Numbered from the stretch's first letter, positions 1 through 7,140 are shown. The stretch: 11,815 nucleotides of DNA from Pseudomonadota bacterium (GCA_015222965.1 JADFWF010000151.1:1-11815), one strand, 5' to 3'. Made by a program: numbers and translations. The notes: generated by a model not told the origin, from the letters alone.

Positions 1-435
1 GATCGCCTTGATGAATGCACAGACTCACCGAAAGAATTCAATGTTGATGAAAAAGGCTGCTCGATAATAGAGCTTGATTTTGGCGGCGTTAATTTCGAAC
101 CTAAATCATTTGATCTGACGCAGGAATCAAAACAACTTCTCGATGAGGCTGTCATAACCATCAACGCCAGCCCTGAACTCCAGAAAATAGAAATACAGGC
201 ACACACGGATTACAAAGGTTCAGGTGATGCAAATCTTAAATTATCAGAACAGCGCGCACAGAGTGTTAAAGACTATCTGGTGTCACAAGGTGTTGTTGAA
301 AAACGTCTTGTTGCAAAAGGTTATGGTGAGAGCCAACCGATTGCGGATAATAAAACGGAAGAGGGGCGTGCAAAAAATCGCCGTGTGGAATTAAAAGTTA
401 TTGAAGATGATGCTGTTAAAAGTGGTAACGAATAG
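1..435 (+). CDS. OmpA-family outer-membrane protein, C-terminal part (5' truncated by window edge)
   Basis: The open frame enters from the left edge and ends at TAG 433-435, leaving 144 residues. Residues 1-20 (DRLDECTDSPKEF...DEKGC) resemble a calcium-binding thrombospondin type-3 repeat, with cysteines at 6 and 20. From about residue 25 there is an OmpA-like peptidoglycan-binding domain: the FEPKS strand, an AHTD turn (usually GHTD), the helix LSEQRAQSVKDYL, then RLVAKGYGESQPIADN and the closing NRRVEL motif, whose Asp and Arg residues normally contact diaminopimelate. In the OprF/OmpA family such a domain anchors an outer-membrane protein or lipoprotein to the cell wall. The N-terminal portion, either a beta-barrel or a lipoprotein tail, lies outside the window, so the exact family member cannot be named. 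A palindromic repeat follows the stop. Confidence 0.88.
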   Translation, partial: DRLDECTDSPKEFNVDEKGCSIIELDFGGVNFEPKSFDLTQESKQLLDEAVITINASPELQKIEIQAHTDYKGSGDANLKLSEQRAQSVKDYLVSQGVVEKRLVAKGYGESQPIADNKTEEGRAKNRRVELKVIEDDAVKSGNE

Positions 436-458
436 GCAATAGCCGAATCATAAAATAA

Positions 459-540
459 CGTCATTGCGAGCGAAGCGCGGCAATCTCATGCAGACTACTC
501 AGTCGCTAAAGGAGATTGCCACGCTTCGCTCGCAATGACG
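459..540. repeat. Palindromic dispersed-type repeat, possible bidirectional terminator
   Basis: Two 29-base arms (459-487 and 512-540) are reverse complements with one mismatch, around a 24-base loop. Each arm begins or ends with the CGTCATTGCGAGCGAAGCG word, which I know as a dispersed intergenic repeat in several bacterial groups. It lies exactly between two convergent genes. T-rich sequence follows on both outer sides (TATGTTTT on plus, TTATTTTAT on minus), so transcripts from either side could end here. The repeat is seen directly; the terminator role is inference. Confidence 0.85.
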
Positions 541-572
541 AGTATGTTTTAACCGGATAGGCTGATTAACGT

Positions 573-1016
573 TTAATGCTTAACTTCAATTCTTCGCGAG
601 ACAGCAACTTCCTGTTTCGGTATCGTCACAGTCAAAACACCGTGCTCTGATTTTGCTCCGATCTTATCGGCATCAGCAGTATCCGGCAGTGTGAAACGGC
701 GATAGAACTGGCCGCTCTGCCTTTCGACACGTCTAAAGTTTTCACCTTCTTCGACATTTTCTGAAAAACGCTCTCCTTTGATGGTGAGCACACCTTTCTC
801 CATAGATATATCGATATCTTTAGGGTCAACACCGGGTATATCAGCCAGTAATGTAAATGCATTTTCACTTTCACTTATATCGACTGATGGCGCCCAGTTT
901 GCAGTTGCAACGGACGCATCGTCATCATTCAGGCGGTTGTATTCAGGGTTGCTGTACAGGTCGCGTTGTAGATTGTTTAATAAATTCCACGGATTGTTAT
1001 AACGTATTAAGCTCAT
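573..1016 (-). CDS. Hsp20/alpha-crystallin small heat-shock chaperone
   Basis: This 147-residue protein has the usual small heat-shock layout. The variable N-terminus (1-40) carries the NPWNLLNNLQRDL amphipathic segment. An alpha-crystallin domain spans about 41-134 (WAPSVDISESENAF, ADIPGVDPKDIDI, GVLTIKGER, then the signature GVLTVTIPK at 126-134). The short tail holds the I-x-V oligomer-locking motif (IEV, 143-145). Such proteins form large oligomers in the cytoplasm that hold unfolding proteins for the DnaK and ClpB machinery. The ATG at 1016 follows a strong GGAGG (1026-1030) at 9 bases. A CTTGAAA box upstream hints at heat-shock control. The gene is monocistronic, convergent with the OmpA-like gene and divergent from hisC. 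It is closer to the widespread class-A Hsp20 type than to enterobacterial IbpA/IbpB, so I give no symbol. Confidence 0.95.
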   Translation of the reverse strand: MSLIRYNNPWNLLNNLQRDLYSNPEYNRLNDDDASVATANWAPSVDISESENAFTLLADIPGVDPKDIDISMEKGVLTIKGERFSENVEEGENFRRVERQSGQFYRRFTLPDTADADKIGAKSEHGVLTVTIPKQEVAVSRRIEVKH

Positions 1017-1081
1017 GATATGTAACCTCCAAACGGGTAATTATTCATTGTTGTTAAATAATCTGTAGATGCTTTTTCTTA

Positions 1082-1088
1082 TTTCAAG
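1082..1088 (-). promoter_or_regulatory. Possible sigma-32 type -35 box for the hsp20 gene
   Basis: The minus strand reads TATCTTCACTTGAAA ending here, close to the heat-shock sigma -35 consensus, about 66 bases upstream of the hsp20 ATG. No convincing CCCCAT-type -10 lies at the expected 13-15 base spacing. A CATCTA word is present but too close. The promoter is therefore tentative. Confidence 0.3.
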
Positions 1089-1150
1089 TGAAGATATAAA
1101 AATTTATTTACCCCGTTCCTGCATGTTTTTATTCTTGAGTCACAACAACG

Positions 1151-1156
1151 TATAAT
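1151..1156 (+). promoter_or_regulatory. Candidate -10 box for hisC
   Basis: An exact TATAAT lies 27 bases before the hisC GTG, a sensible place for a short leader. No good -35 hexamer is seen at 16-18 bases. The nearby TTGAGT (1135-1140) is only 10 bases away. Confidence 0.4.
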
Positions 1157-1183
1157 GCCCGTTAATTAACCTCCGAGAAAATC

Positions 1184-2266
1184 GTGTTAGAGAAATCACT
1201 AAGTTGGATCCGTCCCGTAATTAAAGACCTGCAGGCTTACCACGTGGCCGATGCCAGTGGATTAATAAAGCTGGATGCCATGGAAAATCCCTACCAGTTA
1301 TCCGAGAGCTTGAAAGAGAAGTTGCAGTCCAGGCTGAATGCGGCTGACCTGAATCGTTATCCTGACCCCTCGGCGAGTTCTTTGCGCGATAAACTACGTG
1401 ATGTGATGCAGGTGCCACAGGATAAAGCTATCGTGCTGGGCAATGGTTCAGATGAATTAATACAGATGCTGGCGATGTCTGTTGCAGATAAAGGGGTCTG
1501 TCTGATGTCGTTTGACCCCGGTTTTGTGATGTACAAGATGATCGCTGATTTTGTTAATGTTGATTACGTCGGTGTGGCGCTGCAGGAAGATTTTTCACTT
1601 GATATGCCGGTCATACGAAAATCTATCGAGAAAAATCAGCCAGCGATTATTTTTATAGCGTATCCAAATAACCCTTCTGCAAATTGTTACGACGAAAAAG
1701 AGATAGAAGAAATCATTTCTATCTCACCAGGTATGGTGGTACTGGATGAGGCTTATCATCCTTTTGCACAGACCAGTTTTATGGATCGTCTATCTGAATT
1801 TGATAACTTGCTGGTGATGCGTACTGTTTCAAAAATGGGCCTGGCGGGTCTGCGTTTAGGTCTGTTGTGTGGCCATCCTGATATTATTAGTGAGATTGAT
1901 AAGATCAGGTTACCCTATAATATTAATGTTTTAACGCAGATCACAGCCGAGTTTGTTTTAGATAATGCTGATGAGCTAGATCAGCAGGCGAAGCTGATCC
2001 GTGACGAGCGAGAAGTCCTGCTGGAAAAAATGAATAAGTTGCCAGGGTTACAGGTCTTTCCAAGTCAGGCAAATTTTATTTTGTTTCGTGTGTTGAATAA
2101 AAATGCAAACGATGTTTTCGAAAGTATAAAACAGGCAGGTGTGCTCATAAAAAACATGAAGGTCGATGATGGGCTGCTTGCTAACTGTTTGCGAGTTACT
2201 GTTGGCACACCGGGTGAAAATATGGCCTTTCTCTCCGCGCTCGAATCGGCAATGAATAGTGAATAA
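1184..2266 (+). CDS. hisC: Histidinol-phosphate aminotransferase
   Basis: This 360-residue, fold-type I PLP enzyme transfers the amino group from glutamate to imidazole-acetol phosphate, giving L-histidinol phosphate in histidine synthesis. Visible motifs in order are LDAMENPY (30-37), NRYPDPSASSLRDKL (57-71), LGNGSDELI (85-93), AYPNNPSAN (159-167, Asn163), LDEAYHPF (187-194, Asp188 and Tyr191), RTVSKMGLAGLRLG (213-226, PLP lysine 217 and phosphate-binding Arg224) and CLRVTVGTPGEN (335-346, substrate Arg337). The length is normal. The start is GTG with only a weak GAG upstream. The next in-frame ATG (residue 33) would remove conserved sequence. In Pseudomonas hisC follows hisG and hisD; here it stands alone after an hsp20 gene. 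The final residues and stop codon lie inside one arm of an inverted repeat. Confidence 0.95.
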   Translation: MLEKSLSWIRPVIKDLQAYHVADASGLIKLDAMENPYQLSESLKEKLQSRLNAADLNRYPDPSASSLRDKLRDVMQVPQDKAIVLGNGSDELIQMLAMSVADKGVCLMSFDPGFVMYKMIADFVNVDYVGVALQEDFSLDMPVIRKSIEKNQPAIIFIAYPNNPSANCYDEKEIEEIISISPGMVVLDEAYHPFAQTSFMDRLSEFDNLLVMRTVSKMGLAGLRLGLLCGHPDIISEIDKIRLPYNINVLTQITAEFVLDNADELDQQAKLIRDEREVLLEKMNKLPGLQVFPSQANFILFRVLNKNANDVFESIKQAGVLIKNMKVDDGLLANCLRVTVGTPGENMAFLSALESAMNSE

Positions 2267-2414
2267 TGTAAAAACTTAGTTAAGGCTGGCATCCTGAACG
2301 ATAGTGAAGGATCTTAAAGTTTAGTACGTTATATTAAAAGCAAAGACACTCCTCTACCGTTAAGAGTGATACATAGATGTAGTTATTAGCTTTTACATTA
2401 TTCACTATTCATTG
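2250..2414. repeat. Long-spaced perfect inverted repeat (24-base arms) in the hisC-degS gap
   Basis: Arm 2250-2273 and arm 2391-2414 are exact reverse complements over 24 bases, separated by 117 bases. The left arm contains the last codons and TAA stop of hisC. The arms are built from ATTCATT / ATTCACT words, which continue past the right arm to about 2427. The gene ends on both sides are convergent. Confidence 0.9.
2290..2315. repeat. Dispersed-type motif CATCCTGAACG...GAAGGATCTT
   Basis: This 26-base stretch is partly self-complementary (ATCCT at the left, AGGAT at the right). It matches a word I recognise as a common intergenic repeat in many bacterial genomes. It sits between the two arms of the larger inverted repeat. 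Only one copy is visible here, so the repeat status rests on recall. Confidence 0.45.
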
Positions 2415-2437
2415 TTCATTATTCATTCGAGCCAGCT

Positions 2438-3610
2438 TCACCGGCTCATAAGCGGCCGTTGTCCCAACACTGCCTCAGTCATAAAACTTTGTCTCATTCG
2501 TAATCCTTCGATAATAAACACATCCCCGGGCCGTCCGGCAGCAATCATATTCAATATGTCATTTGTGCTCAGGATATCCTGATGATTTATTCCGGTAATG
2601 ATGTCACCACTTTTTAGACCGGCCAGGTCACCCGGGCCACCTTTATCAACCTCGGTGATCAAAATTCCGTGTAATGAATCAATATCAATCGTTCGTAAGA
2701 TGTTTGATGTTAGTTCCTGCCCTTCGACACCTAACCAGCCCCTCACGACCTGGCCGTTTTCAATGATCTCTTTAGCAACTTGTTGCGCGATATCGATGGG
2801 GATCGCAAAACTTATTCCTTGAAAACTGTCTGTGTTGGTCAAGATGTTTGAGTTGATGCCAACAATTTCACCTTGAGTGTTTATCAGTGCGCCACCTGAG
2901 TTGCCCGGGTTTACCGCGGCATCGGTCTGAATGAAGTTTTCATAAGTGTTTTGCGAGATACGGGTTCTTTCGGAGTATCTGCCAGTCGCGCTGATAATGC
3001 CCTGTGTGACTGACTGGCCGATAGCGAAGGGGTCGCCGATGGCGAGCACGATATCACCAACTTTGAGTTGGCTCATATCGGCAATTTTTAATGAAGGTAA
3101 ATTTTTATAGTTTATCTTCAGTATGGCGATGTCGGTGTCGGGATCTGAGCCAATCAGCTCAGCTTTAGCAACTCTGCCATCACTTAATCTGACGCGTATC
3201 TCATCATGTTGTTTGATGACGTGATAATTGGTGATGATGTAGCCATTGCTTTGTATGATGACACCTGAGCCAGAGTTGGGCTCTGCCTGTTTTCGAGGCC
3301 GATGGGGTGAGTTTTTGCCCAGAAAACGCTGGATGACATCTTCCTGGGTCTGGTCTTCAACTTCTGGTTCGGTCCAGACAATGGCTTGAATACTGACCAC
3401 TGCCGGTGCGGCCTGCATAACTGCATCGGCAAATCCACGGTGTCGTTGTTGAGAACCGGTAGCAGTATTTTCCGTGGTTGAGTCATTGCTGCCTGGTCTG
3501 TTTATATCGAGGTTGATATCACCGCGGATCAGCAAAATAATTAGCCCAAAAAACACGCCGATTACCAGCCAGGCAGAAAAATAGACAAAAGTGTGGTTTT
3601 GCTTCGGCAT
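2438..3610 (-). CDS. degS: Membrane-anchored periplasmic serine protease, DegS/AlgW type
   Basis: This 390-residue protein has one N-terminal membrane anchor (about 9-28), a trypsin-like domain and a single PDZ domain (about 288-375), the DegS/AlgW architecture rather than the two-PDZ DegP type. The catalytic triad is His130 (TNYH), Asp160 (DPDTDIAIL) and Ser238 (NPGNSGGAL). Known members recognise C-termini of misfolded outer-membrane proteins through the PDZ domain and cut the anti-sigma factor RseA/MucA to release sigma-E/AlgU. An insert at about 79-112, rich in acidic then basic residues, precedes the catalytic core. The ATG at 3610 places the anchor correctly, though no strong ribosome site is visible. 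It converges on hisC, as algW lies next to hisC in Pseudomonas, and a GAGCC/GGCTC hairpin overlaps its stop. algW would be an equally good name. Confidence 0.92.
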   Translation of the reverse strand: MPKQNHTFVYFSAWLVIGVFFGLIILLIRGDINLDINRPGSNDSTTENTATGSQQRHRGFADAVMQAAPAVVSIQAIVWTEPEVEDQTQEDVIQRFLGKNSPHRPRKQAEPNSGSGVIIQSNGYIITNYHVIKQHDEIRVRLSDGRVAKAELIGSDPDTDIAILKINYKNLPSLKIADMSQLKVGDIVLAIGDPFAIGQSVTQGIISATGRYSERTRISQNTYENFIQTDAAVNPGNSGGALINTQGEIVGINSNILTNTDSFQGISFAIPIDIAQQVAKEIIENGQVVRGWLGVEGQELTSNILRTIDIDSLHGILITEVDKGGPGDLAGLKSGDIITGINHQDILSTNDILNMIAAGRPGDVFIIEGLRMRQSFMTEAVLGQRPLMSR

Positions 3611-3644
3611 GAGTTTATTCTATCTCTTTGTTTTTATTGCCTTT

Positions 3645-3673
3645 GTTATATTAAACTTGGCTAAAATGCTAAC
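3645..3673 (-). promoter_or_regulatory. Weak candidate promoter for the degS/algW gene
   Basis: On the minus strand TATAAC (3645-3650) could be the -10, with TTAGCA (3667-3672) at a 16-base spacing as a poor -35. The distance to the ATG is about 35 bases. The match is too weak to be more than a suggestion. Confidence 0.25.
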
Positions 3674-3744
3674 TTACGCTATTCTATGCGCCGTTTGCAA
3701 CCAGTGTGTCCCTGTTTTTTACCTGATTACAGGAAGTTTGCACA

Positions 3745-3750
3745 TATAAT
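3745..3750 (+). promoter_or_regulatory. Candidate -10 box for the petABC operon
   Basis: An exact TATAAT lies about 100 bases before the petA ATG, implying a structured leader of roughly 90 bases. No consensus -35 hexamer stands 16-18 bases upstream, so an activator may be needed, or the true promoter may be elsewhere. Confidence 0.4.
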
Positions 3751-3761
3751 TTTGCGTTGCG

Positions 3762-3813
3762 GCGAATAAGCAGTGATCAATAATCAAAAGCAATTTTTTG
3801 CCTGCTGATTCGC
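3762..3813 (+). promoter_or_regulatory. Hairpin in the petA leader
   Basis: Arms 3762-3773 (GCGAATAAGCAG) and 3802-3813 (CTGCTGATTCGC) pair over 12 positions with one mismatch around a 28-base loop. The loop holds a small GCAA/TTGC stem. A T-rich run (TTTTTATTTA) begins about 7 bases later. It lies after the candidate -10 and before the ribosome site, so it may be a leader structure, an attenuator or a regulator-binding dyad. Confidence 0.5.
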
Positions 3814-3830
3814 AATCGAATTTTTATTTA

Positions 3831-3851
3831 ATATTTGGAGATATCCAATAT
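3831..3851 (+). promoter_or_regulatory. petA ribosome-binding site inside a small dyad
   Basis: GGAG at 3837-3840 stands 9 bases before ATG 3850 and decides that start over an in-frame TTG at 3835. TGGA (3836-3839) can pair with TCCA (3844-3847), and ATAT on both sides extends the stem past one bulged T. The ribosome site could be partly masked in the RNA. Confidence 0.5.
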
Positions 3852-4449
3852 GTCTACTGACAATGTAGTAGATACAAAACGACGTCGCTTTCTGGTCAAT
3901 TCCACTTCAGTGGTTGCAGCAGTCGGTGCCGGTTTTGTAGCTGTACCATTCTTATCCTCATGGATGCCTAGTGAAAGAGCGAAAAATGCGGGTGCGCCCG
4001 TAGAAGTCGATATCAGCAAACTTGAAGAAGGGCGTTTGATGATCGTCGAGTGGCAGAGCAAGCCGGTATGGATCGTTAAACGTTCGGCTAAGACACTTTC
4101 TGATCTTGTTAGTTTAGATGACATACTCAGTGACCCGAATTCAGAAAATGTTGATCAACAACCTGAATATGCACAGAACGCGAACCGCTCTATCAAACCG
4201 GAAATTTCTATTCTGGTTGGTATCTGTACACATCTGGGCTGTTCGCCAACGTTCCGCCCTGATATCGCAGCAGCAGATTTAGGTGCTGACTGGCTGGGTG
4301 GCTTTTTCTGCCCTTGCCACAGTTCGAAATTTGACCTTGCTGGTCGTGTCTACCAGGGTGTGCCTGCACCGACAAACCTGGTTGTGCCACCGCATAAGTA
4401 TGTAAGTGACAACGTTATCATCGTTGGTGTAGACGAGGAGACAGCATAA
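3850..4449 (+). CDS. petA: Ubiquinol-cytochrome c reductase Rieske iron-sulfur subunit
   Basis: This 199-residue subunit carries the 2Fe-2S cluster of the bc1 complex and passes electrons from quinol at the Qo site to cytochrome c1. It begins with a twin-arginine signal (KRRRFLV, 10-16) followed by a single membrane segment (about 19-38) that remains as the anchor, and a hinge rich in small residues. The cluster motifs are intact: box I CTHLGC (Cys126, His128) and box II CPCHSS (Cys154, His157). Cys131 and Cys156 are placed for the stabilising disulfide. The ATG at 3850 is chosen because GGAG precedes it; an in-frame TTG at 3835 lies on top of that site. The TAA stop shares its last base with the petB start, so translation is probably coupled. 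It is the first gene of petABC. Confidence 0.97.
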   Translation: MSTDNVVDTKRRRFLVNSTSVVAAVGAGFVAVPFLSSWMPSERAKNAGAPVEVDISKLEEGRLMIVEWQSKPVWIVKRSAKTLSDLVSLDDILSDPNSENVDQQPEYAQNANRSIKPEISILVGICTHLGCSPTFRPDIAAADLGADWLGGFFCPCHSSKFDLAGRVYQGVPAPTNLVVPPHKYVSDNVIIVGVDEETA

Positions 4450-5660
4450 TGGGTAACTTAATGGCTTGGATAGATGAGCGTTTTCCAGCAACGAAAATGT
4501 GGAATGATCATCTAGCTCAATATTACACACCGAAAAATTTCAATTTCTGGTACTTCTTTGGTTCATTAGCACTGATGGTGTTAGTGATTCAGATTATTTC
4601 CGGTATTTTCCTGACCATGCATTACAAACCAGACGGCGCGATGGCGTTTGCTTCTGTTGAGTACATCATGCGTGACGTGCCTTATGGCTGGTTGATCCGT
4701 TATATCCACTCGACAGGTGCTACAGCATTCTTCGTCGTGGTATATCTGCACATGTTTCGCGGACTGATGTATGGTTCATACAAAAAGCCTCGTGAGCTCA
4801 TATGGCTGTTTGGTATGTTCATCTATCTTGCGCTGATGGCTGAAGCTTTCATGGGTTACTTATTGCCATGGGGCCAGATGTCTTACTGGGGGGCACAGGT
4901 AATTATCTCACTGTTTAGTGCCATCCCTGTTATCGGTGATGACCTTACACTTTGGATCCGTGGTGACTTTGTCATCGGCGATGCAACATTGAACCGCTTC
5001 TTTGCGCTTCACGTCATCGCTCTGCCATTCGTTCTGGTGTTCCTGGTCATCGCACACATACTTGCATTGCATGAAGTGGGTTCTAACAACCCTGACGGTG
5101 TTGAGATCAAGAAAAACAAAGGCGCTGATGGTATTCCATTAGACGGCATTCCTTTCCACCCTTACTACTCTGTTAAAGACATCGTAGGTGTGGTCGTGTT
5201 CCTGTTCTTCTTCAGTATAGTGATGTTCTACTTCCCTGATGGCGGTGGTTACCTGTTAGAGCATGCAAACTTTATTGCTGCAGATCCGCTGAAGACGCCT
5301 GAGCATATCGCTCCTGTATGGTACTTCACACCTTTCTACGCGATCTTACGTGCGGTACCCGATAAGTTGATGGGTGTTGGTACTATGGGCGCTGCGATCG
5401 TCGTGTTGTTCTTCCTGCCATGGATCGACCGCTGTAAAGTGAAGTCTATTCGCTATCGCTCAGTTATCTTTAAAGTTAACCTGACCGTATTCTGCGTTAG
5501 CTTCGTTGTACTGGGCTGGTTAGCTATGCAACCAGCAACAGAGATACTGACCTTATTCTCTCGCATATTCACTTTCTTCTATTTCGCTTTCTTTGCTGTG
5601 CTCTATGTCACATCTAAAAACGAAAAAACCAAGCCAGTTCCGGATAGGGTGACATCATGA
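4449..5660 (+). CDS. petB: Ubiquinol-cytochrome c reductase cytochrome b subunit
   Basis: This is the 403-residue integral-membrane core of the bc1 complex, binding two b hemes and forming the Qo and Qi sites. Heme-ligand histidines are His87 and His101 in the second helix region (RYIHSTG, LHMFRG) and His188 and His203 in the fourth (FFALHVI, IAHILALH). The first pair has 13 residues between ligands and the second has 14. Also visible are MGYLLPWGQMSYWGAQV (135-151, cd1 side of Qo) and the SNNPDG loop. The Qo motif reads PVWY (289-292) where mitochondria and alphaproteobacteria have PEWY. About eight hydrophobic helices span the whole b/b6 N-terminal and C-terminal parts in one chain, as in a bc1 rather than a split b6f. 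It overlaps petA by one base and petC by four. Confidence 0.97.
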   Translation: MGNLMAWIDERFPATKMWNDHLAQYYTPKNFNFWYFFGSLALMVLVIQIISGIFLTMHYKPDGAMAFASVEYIMRDVPYGWLIRYIHSTGATAFFVVVYLHMFRGLMYGSYKKPRELIWLFGMFIYLALMAEAFMGYLLPWGQMSYWGAQVIISLFSAIPVIGDDLTLWIRGDFVIGDATLNRFFALHVIALPFVLVFLVIAHILALHEVGSNNPDGVEIKKNKGADGIPLDGIPFHPYYSVKDIVGVVVFLFFFSIVMFYFPDGGGYLLEHANFIAADPLKTPEHIAPVWYFTPFYAILRAVPDKLMGVGTMGAAIVVLFFLPWIDRCKVKSIRYRSVIFKVNLTVFCVSFVVLGWLAMQPATEILTLFSRIFTFFYFAFFAVLYVTSKNEKTKPVPDRVTS

Positions 5661-6430
5661 AAACCGCTATTATAAAAAGTATCGTAACTTTATTTTTGGC
5701 TGTAGCAATGTTGATGCCAATGCTGGCAACAGCATCTGGCGGAGCGCATCTCCTTACTGCACCGATCGATATAAACGACAAGGAATCATTGCGTCGTGGT
5801 GCTAAGGCTTTTGGAGACTACTGTTACAGTTGTCATGCTGCATCGTTTATGCGTTTTAACCGCATCGCTAAAGACCTTGAAATGTCCGAAGAAGATGTAC
5901 GTGAGATGCTGATTCATACTTACAATAAAAAAGGCGCACCGACCAAGATCGGTGACCTGATGGAAGTATCGATGACGGATGATTACGCAATAAATGCGTT
6001 CGGTACAGCGGTTCCTGATCTTTCGTTAGCTGCCCGTGCACGTGGTGCTGACTGGATCTATACATACTTGCGTAGCTTCTATGTTGACCCTTACCGTCCA
6101 ACGGGTTTCAATAACACAGTATTCCCTGATGTAGGCATGCCACATGTTTTATGGTCTCTGCAAGGTCTGCAGGAAGCAAAATATAAAACTGTGATGCACG
6201 GTGACGTCGAAGTTGAAGAGCTCGATGGATTCGAGCAGATCCAGGCCGGTAAATTAACCAGCACAGAATACGATGTATTCCTTGGTGATCTGACCAACTT
6301 CATGGTTTATGTAGCTGAGCCTGTTCAGGTTGAGCGTCGCAGCATGGGCTGGAAAGTACTGTTATTCCTGATCGTTCTCTTTGGTTTTGCTTACGCACTG
6401 AAGAAAGAATACTGGAAAGACGTACACTAA
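5657..6430 (+). CDS. petC: Ubiquinol-cytochrome c reductase cytochrome c1 subunit
   Basis: This 257-residue subunit accepts electrons from the Rieske protein and passes them to a soluble cytochrome c. It has a cleavable Sec signal (KSIVTLFLAVAMLMPMLATAS, cleavage near residue 27), a heme c attachment site CYSCH (56-60) in FGDYCYSCH, the likely methionine ligand Met161 in DVGMPHVLW, and a C-terminal membrane anchor (about 233-249) followed by a basic cytoplasmic tail. The start ATG overlaps the petB stop as ATGA, the usual sign of coupled translation. It closes the petABC operon, and a GC-rich hairpin follows within 10 bases. The length is as expected for the single-heme proteobacterial form. 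Confidence 0.97.
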   Translation: MKTAIIKSIVTLFLAVAMLMPMLATASGGAHLLTAPIDINDKESLRRGAKAFGDYCYSCHAASFMRFNRIAKDLEMSEEDVREMLIHTYNKKGAPTKIGDLMEVSMTDDYAINAFGTAVPDLSLAARARGADWIYTYLRSFYVDPYRPTGFNNTVFPDVGMPHVLWSLQGLQEAKYKTVMHGDVEVEELDGFEQIQAGKLTSTEYDVFLGDLTNFMVYVAEPVQVERRSMGWKVLLFLIVLFGFAYALKKEYWKDVH

Positions 6431-6439
6431 ATATTATCG

Positions 6440-6475
6440 GCTGGCTGCCGGGTAGCGTTATACTTGGCAGCCGGT
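6440..6475 (+). terminator. Hairpin after petC, possible weak terminator or processing site
   Basis: CTGGCTGCC (6441-6449) pairs with GGCAGCCGG (6466-6474) with one G-U pair, and further G-U pairs can extend it. The loop is about 16 bases. No T-run follows, so it may protect or process the pet mRNA, or only partly separate petABC from sspA. Confidence 0.45.
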
Positions 6476-6540
6476 GAATATATCAGGTAATTGTTTCACT
6501 AGATTACTTCATTGAATCGCTCCCTTTGATTGGAAATATT

Positions 6541-7137
6541 ATGAATTTATACACAACGGCATTATCAATTGAGTGTCATCGTACGCGTATCGTTTTAAAC
6601 GAAAAAGACATCGTTCATGAAGTTGTTCAGGTTGATCCTAAAAAATTACCTGAGGATCTGATAGATCTAAACCCTTACGGCAGTCTGCCTACACTGGTTG
6701 ACCGTGATCTGGTGTTGTATAACTCACGCGTTATCATGGAATATCTGGAAGAACGTTTTCCGCACCCACCGCTGATGCCGGTCGGTCCTGTGCAACGGGC
6801 ACAGATGCGTCTCGCTCTGTTTCAGGTCGAGCATGACTGGTATCCACTGGTTGATATCATTGAGACCAAGGGTGAAAAAGCGGTCGCTAAAGCCAAAAAA
6901 GATCTTACAGAGAGCATCGCATCGGTTGCTGAAATATTTAATGTCATGCCATATTTTCTCAGTGAAGACTTTACCCTGGTCGATGCCAGCGTAGCACCCA
7001 TACTCTGGCGTCTGCGCCATTATGGTATAGAACTGCCTAAAGAAGCGAAATCAATATACACTTATGCTGATCGTTTATTCGAACGTGATGGTTTTAAGTT
7101 GTCTCTTACCGAGTCAGAGCGCGAACTGCGCTTGTAA
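6541..7137 (+). CDS. sspA: Stringent starvation protein A, RNA polymerase-associated GST-fold protein
   Basis: This 198-residue protein has the thioredoxin-like N-terminal half (1-75) and helical C-terminal half of the glutathione-S-transferase fold. SspA lacks GST activity and binds RNA polymerase with sigma-70 to control acid, stationary-phase and virulence genes. Diagnostic stretches are LNPYGSLPTLVDRDLVLYNSRVIMEYL (43-69) and ERFPHPPLMPVGPVQRA (71-87). The latter contains the PHP surface motif (74-76) known to matter in E. coli SspA. YFLSEDFTLVD (138-148) and the ending LTESERELRL are also typical. The ATG at 6541 is preferred, with GGA six bases upstream, over an in-frame TTG at 6526. 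It lies 110 bases after petC on the same strand, the order seen in Pseudomonas, and is followed by sspB. Confidence 0.95.
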   Translation: MNLYTTALSIECHRTRIVLNEKDIVHEVVQVDPKKLPEDLIDLNPYGSLPTLVDRDLVLYNSRVIMEYLEERFPHPPLMPVGPVQRAQMRLALFQVEHDWYPLVDIIETKGEKAVAKAKKDLTESIASVAEIFNVMPYFLSEDFTLVDASVAPILWRLRHYGIELPKEAKSIYTYADRLFERDGFKLSLTESERELRL

Positions 7138-7140
7138 TCT

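Noticed and set aside
3773..3787. FNR-like site GTGAT..ATCAA upstream of petA
   Set aside because: The half-sites are separated by five bases rather than four and the first T is missing, so it does not fit the FNR consensus.
3835..3849. Five-codon upstream extension of petA from TTG 3835
   Set aside because: The TTG overlaps the GGAG ribosome site that serves ATG 3850.
6526..6540. Upstream TTG start for sspA
   Set aside because: ATG 6541 matches the usual SspA N-terminus and has GGA upstream; the TTG adds residues not seen in the family.
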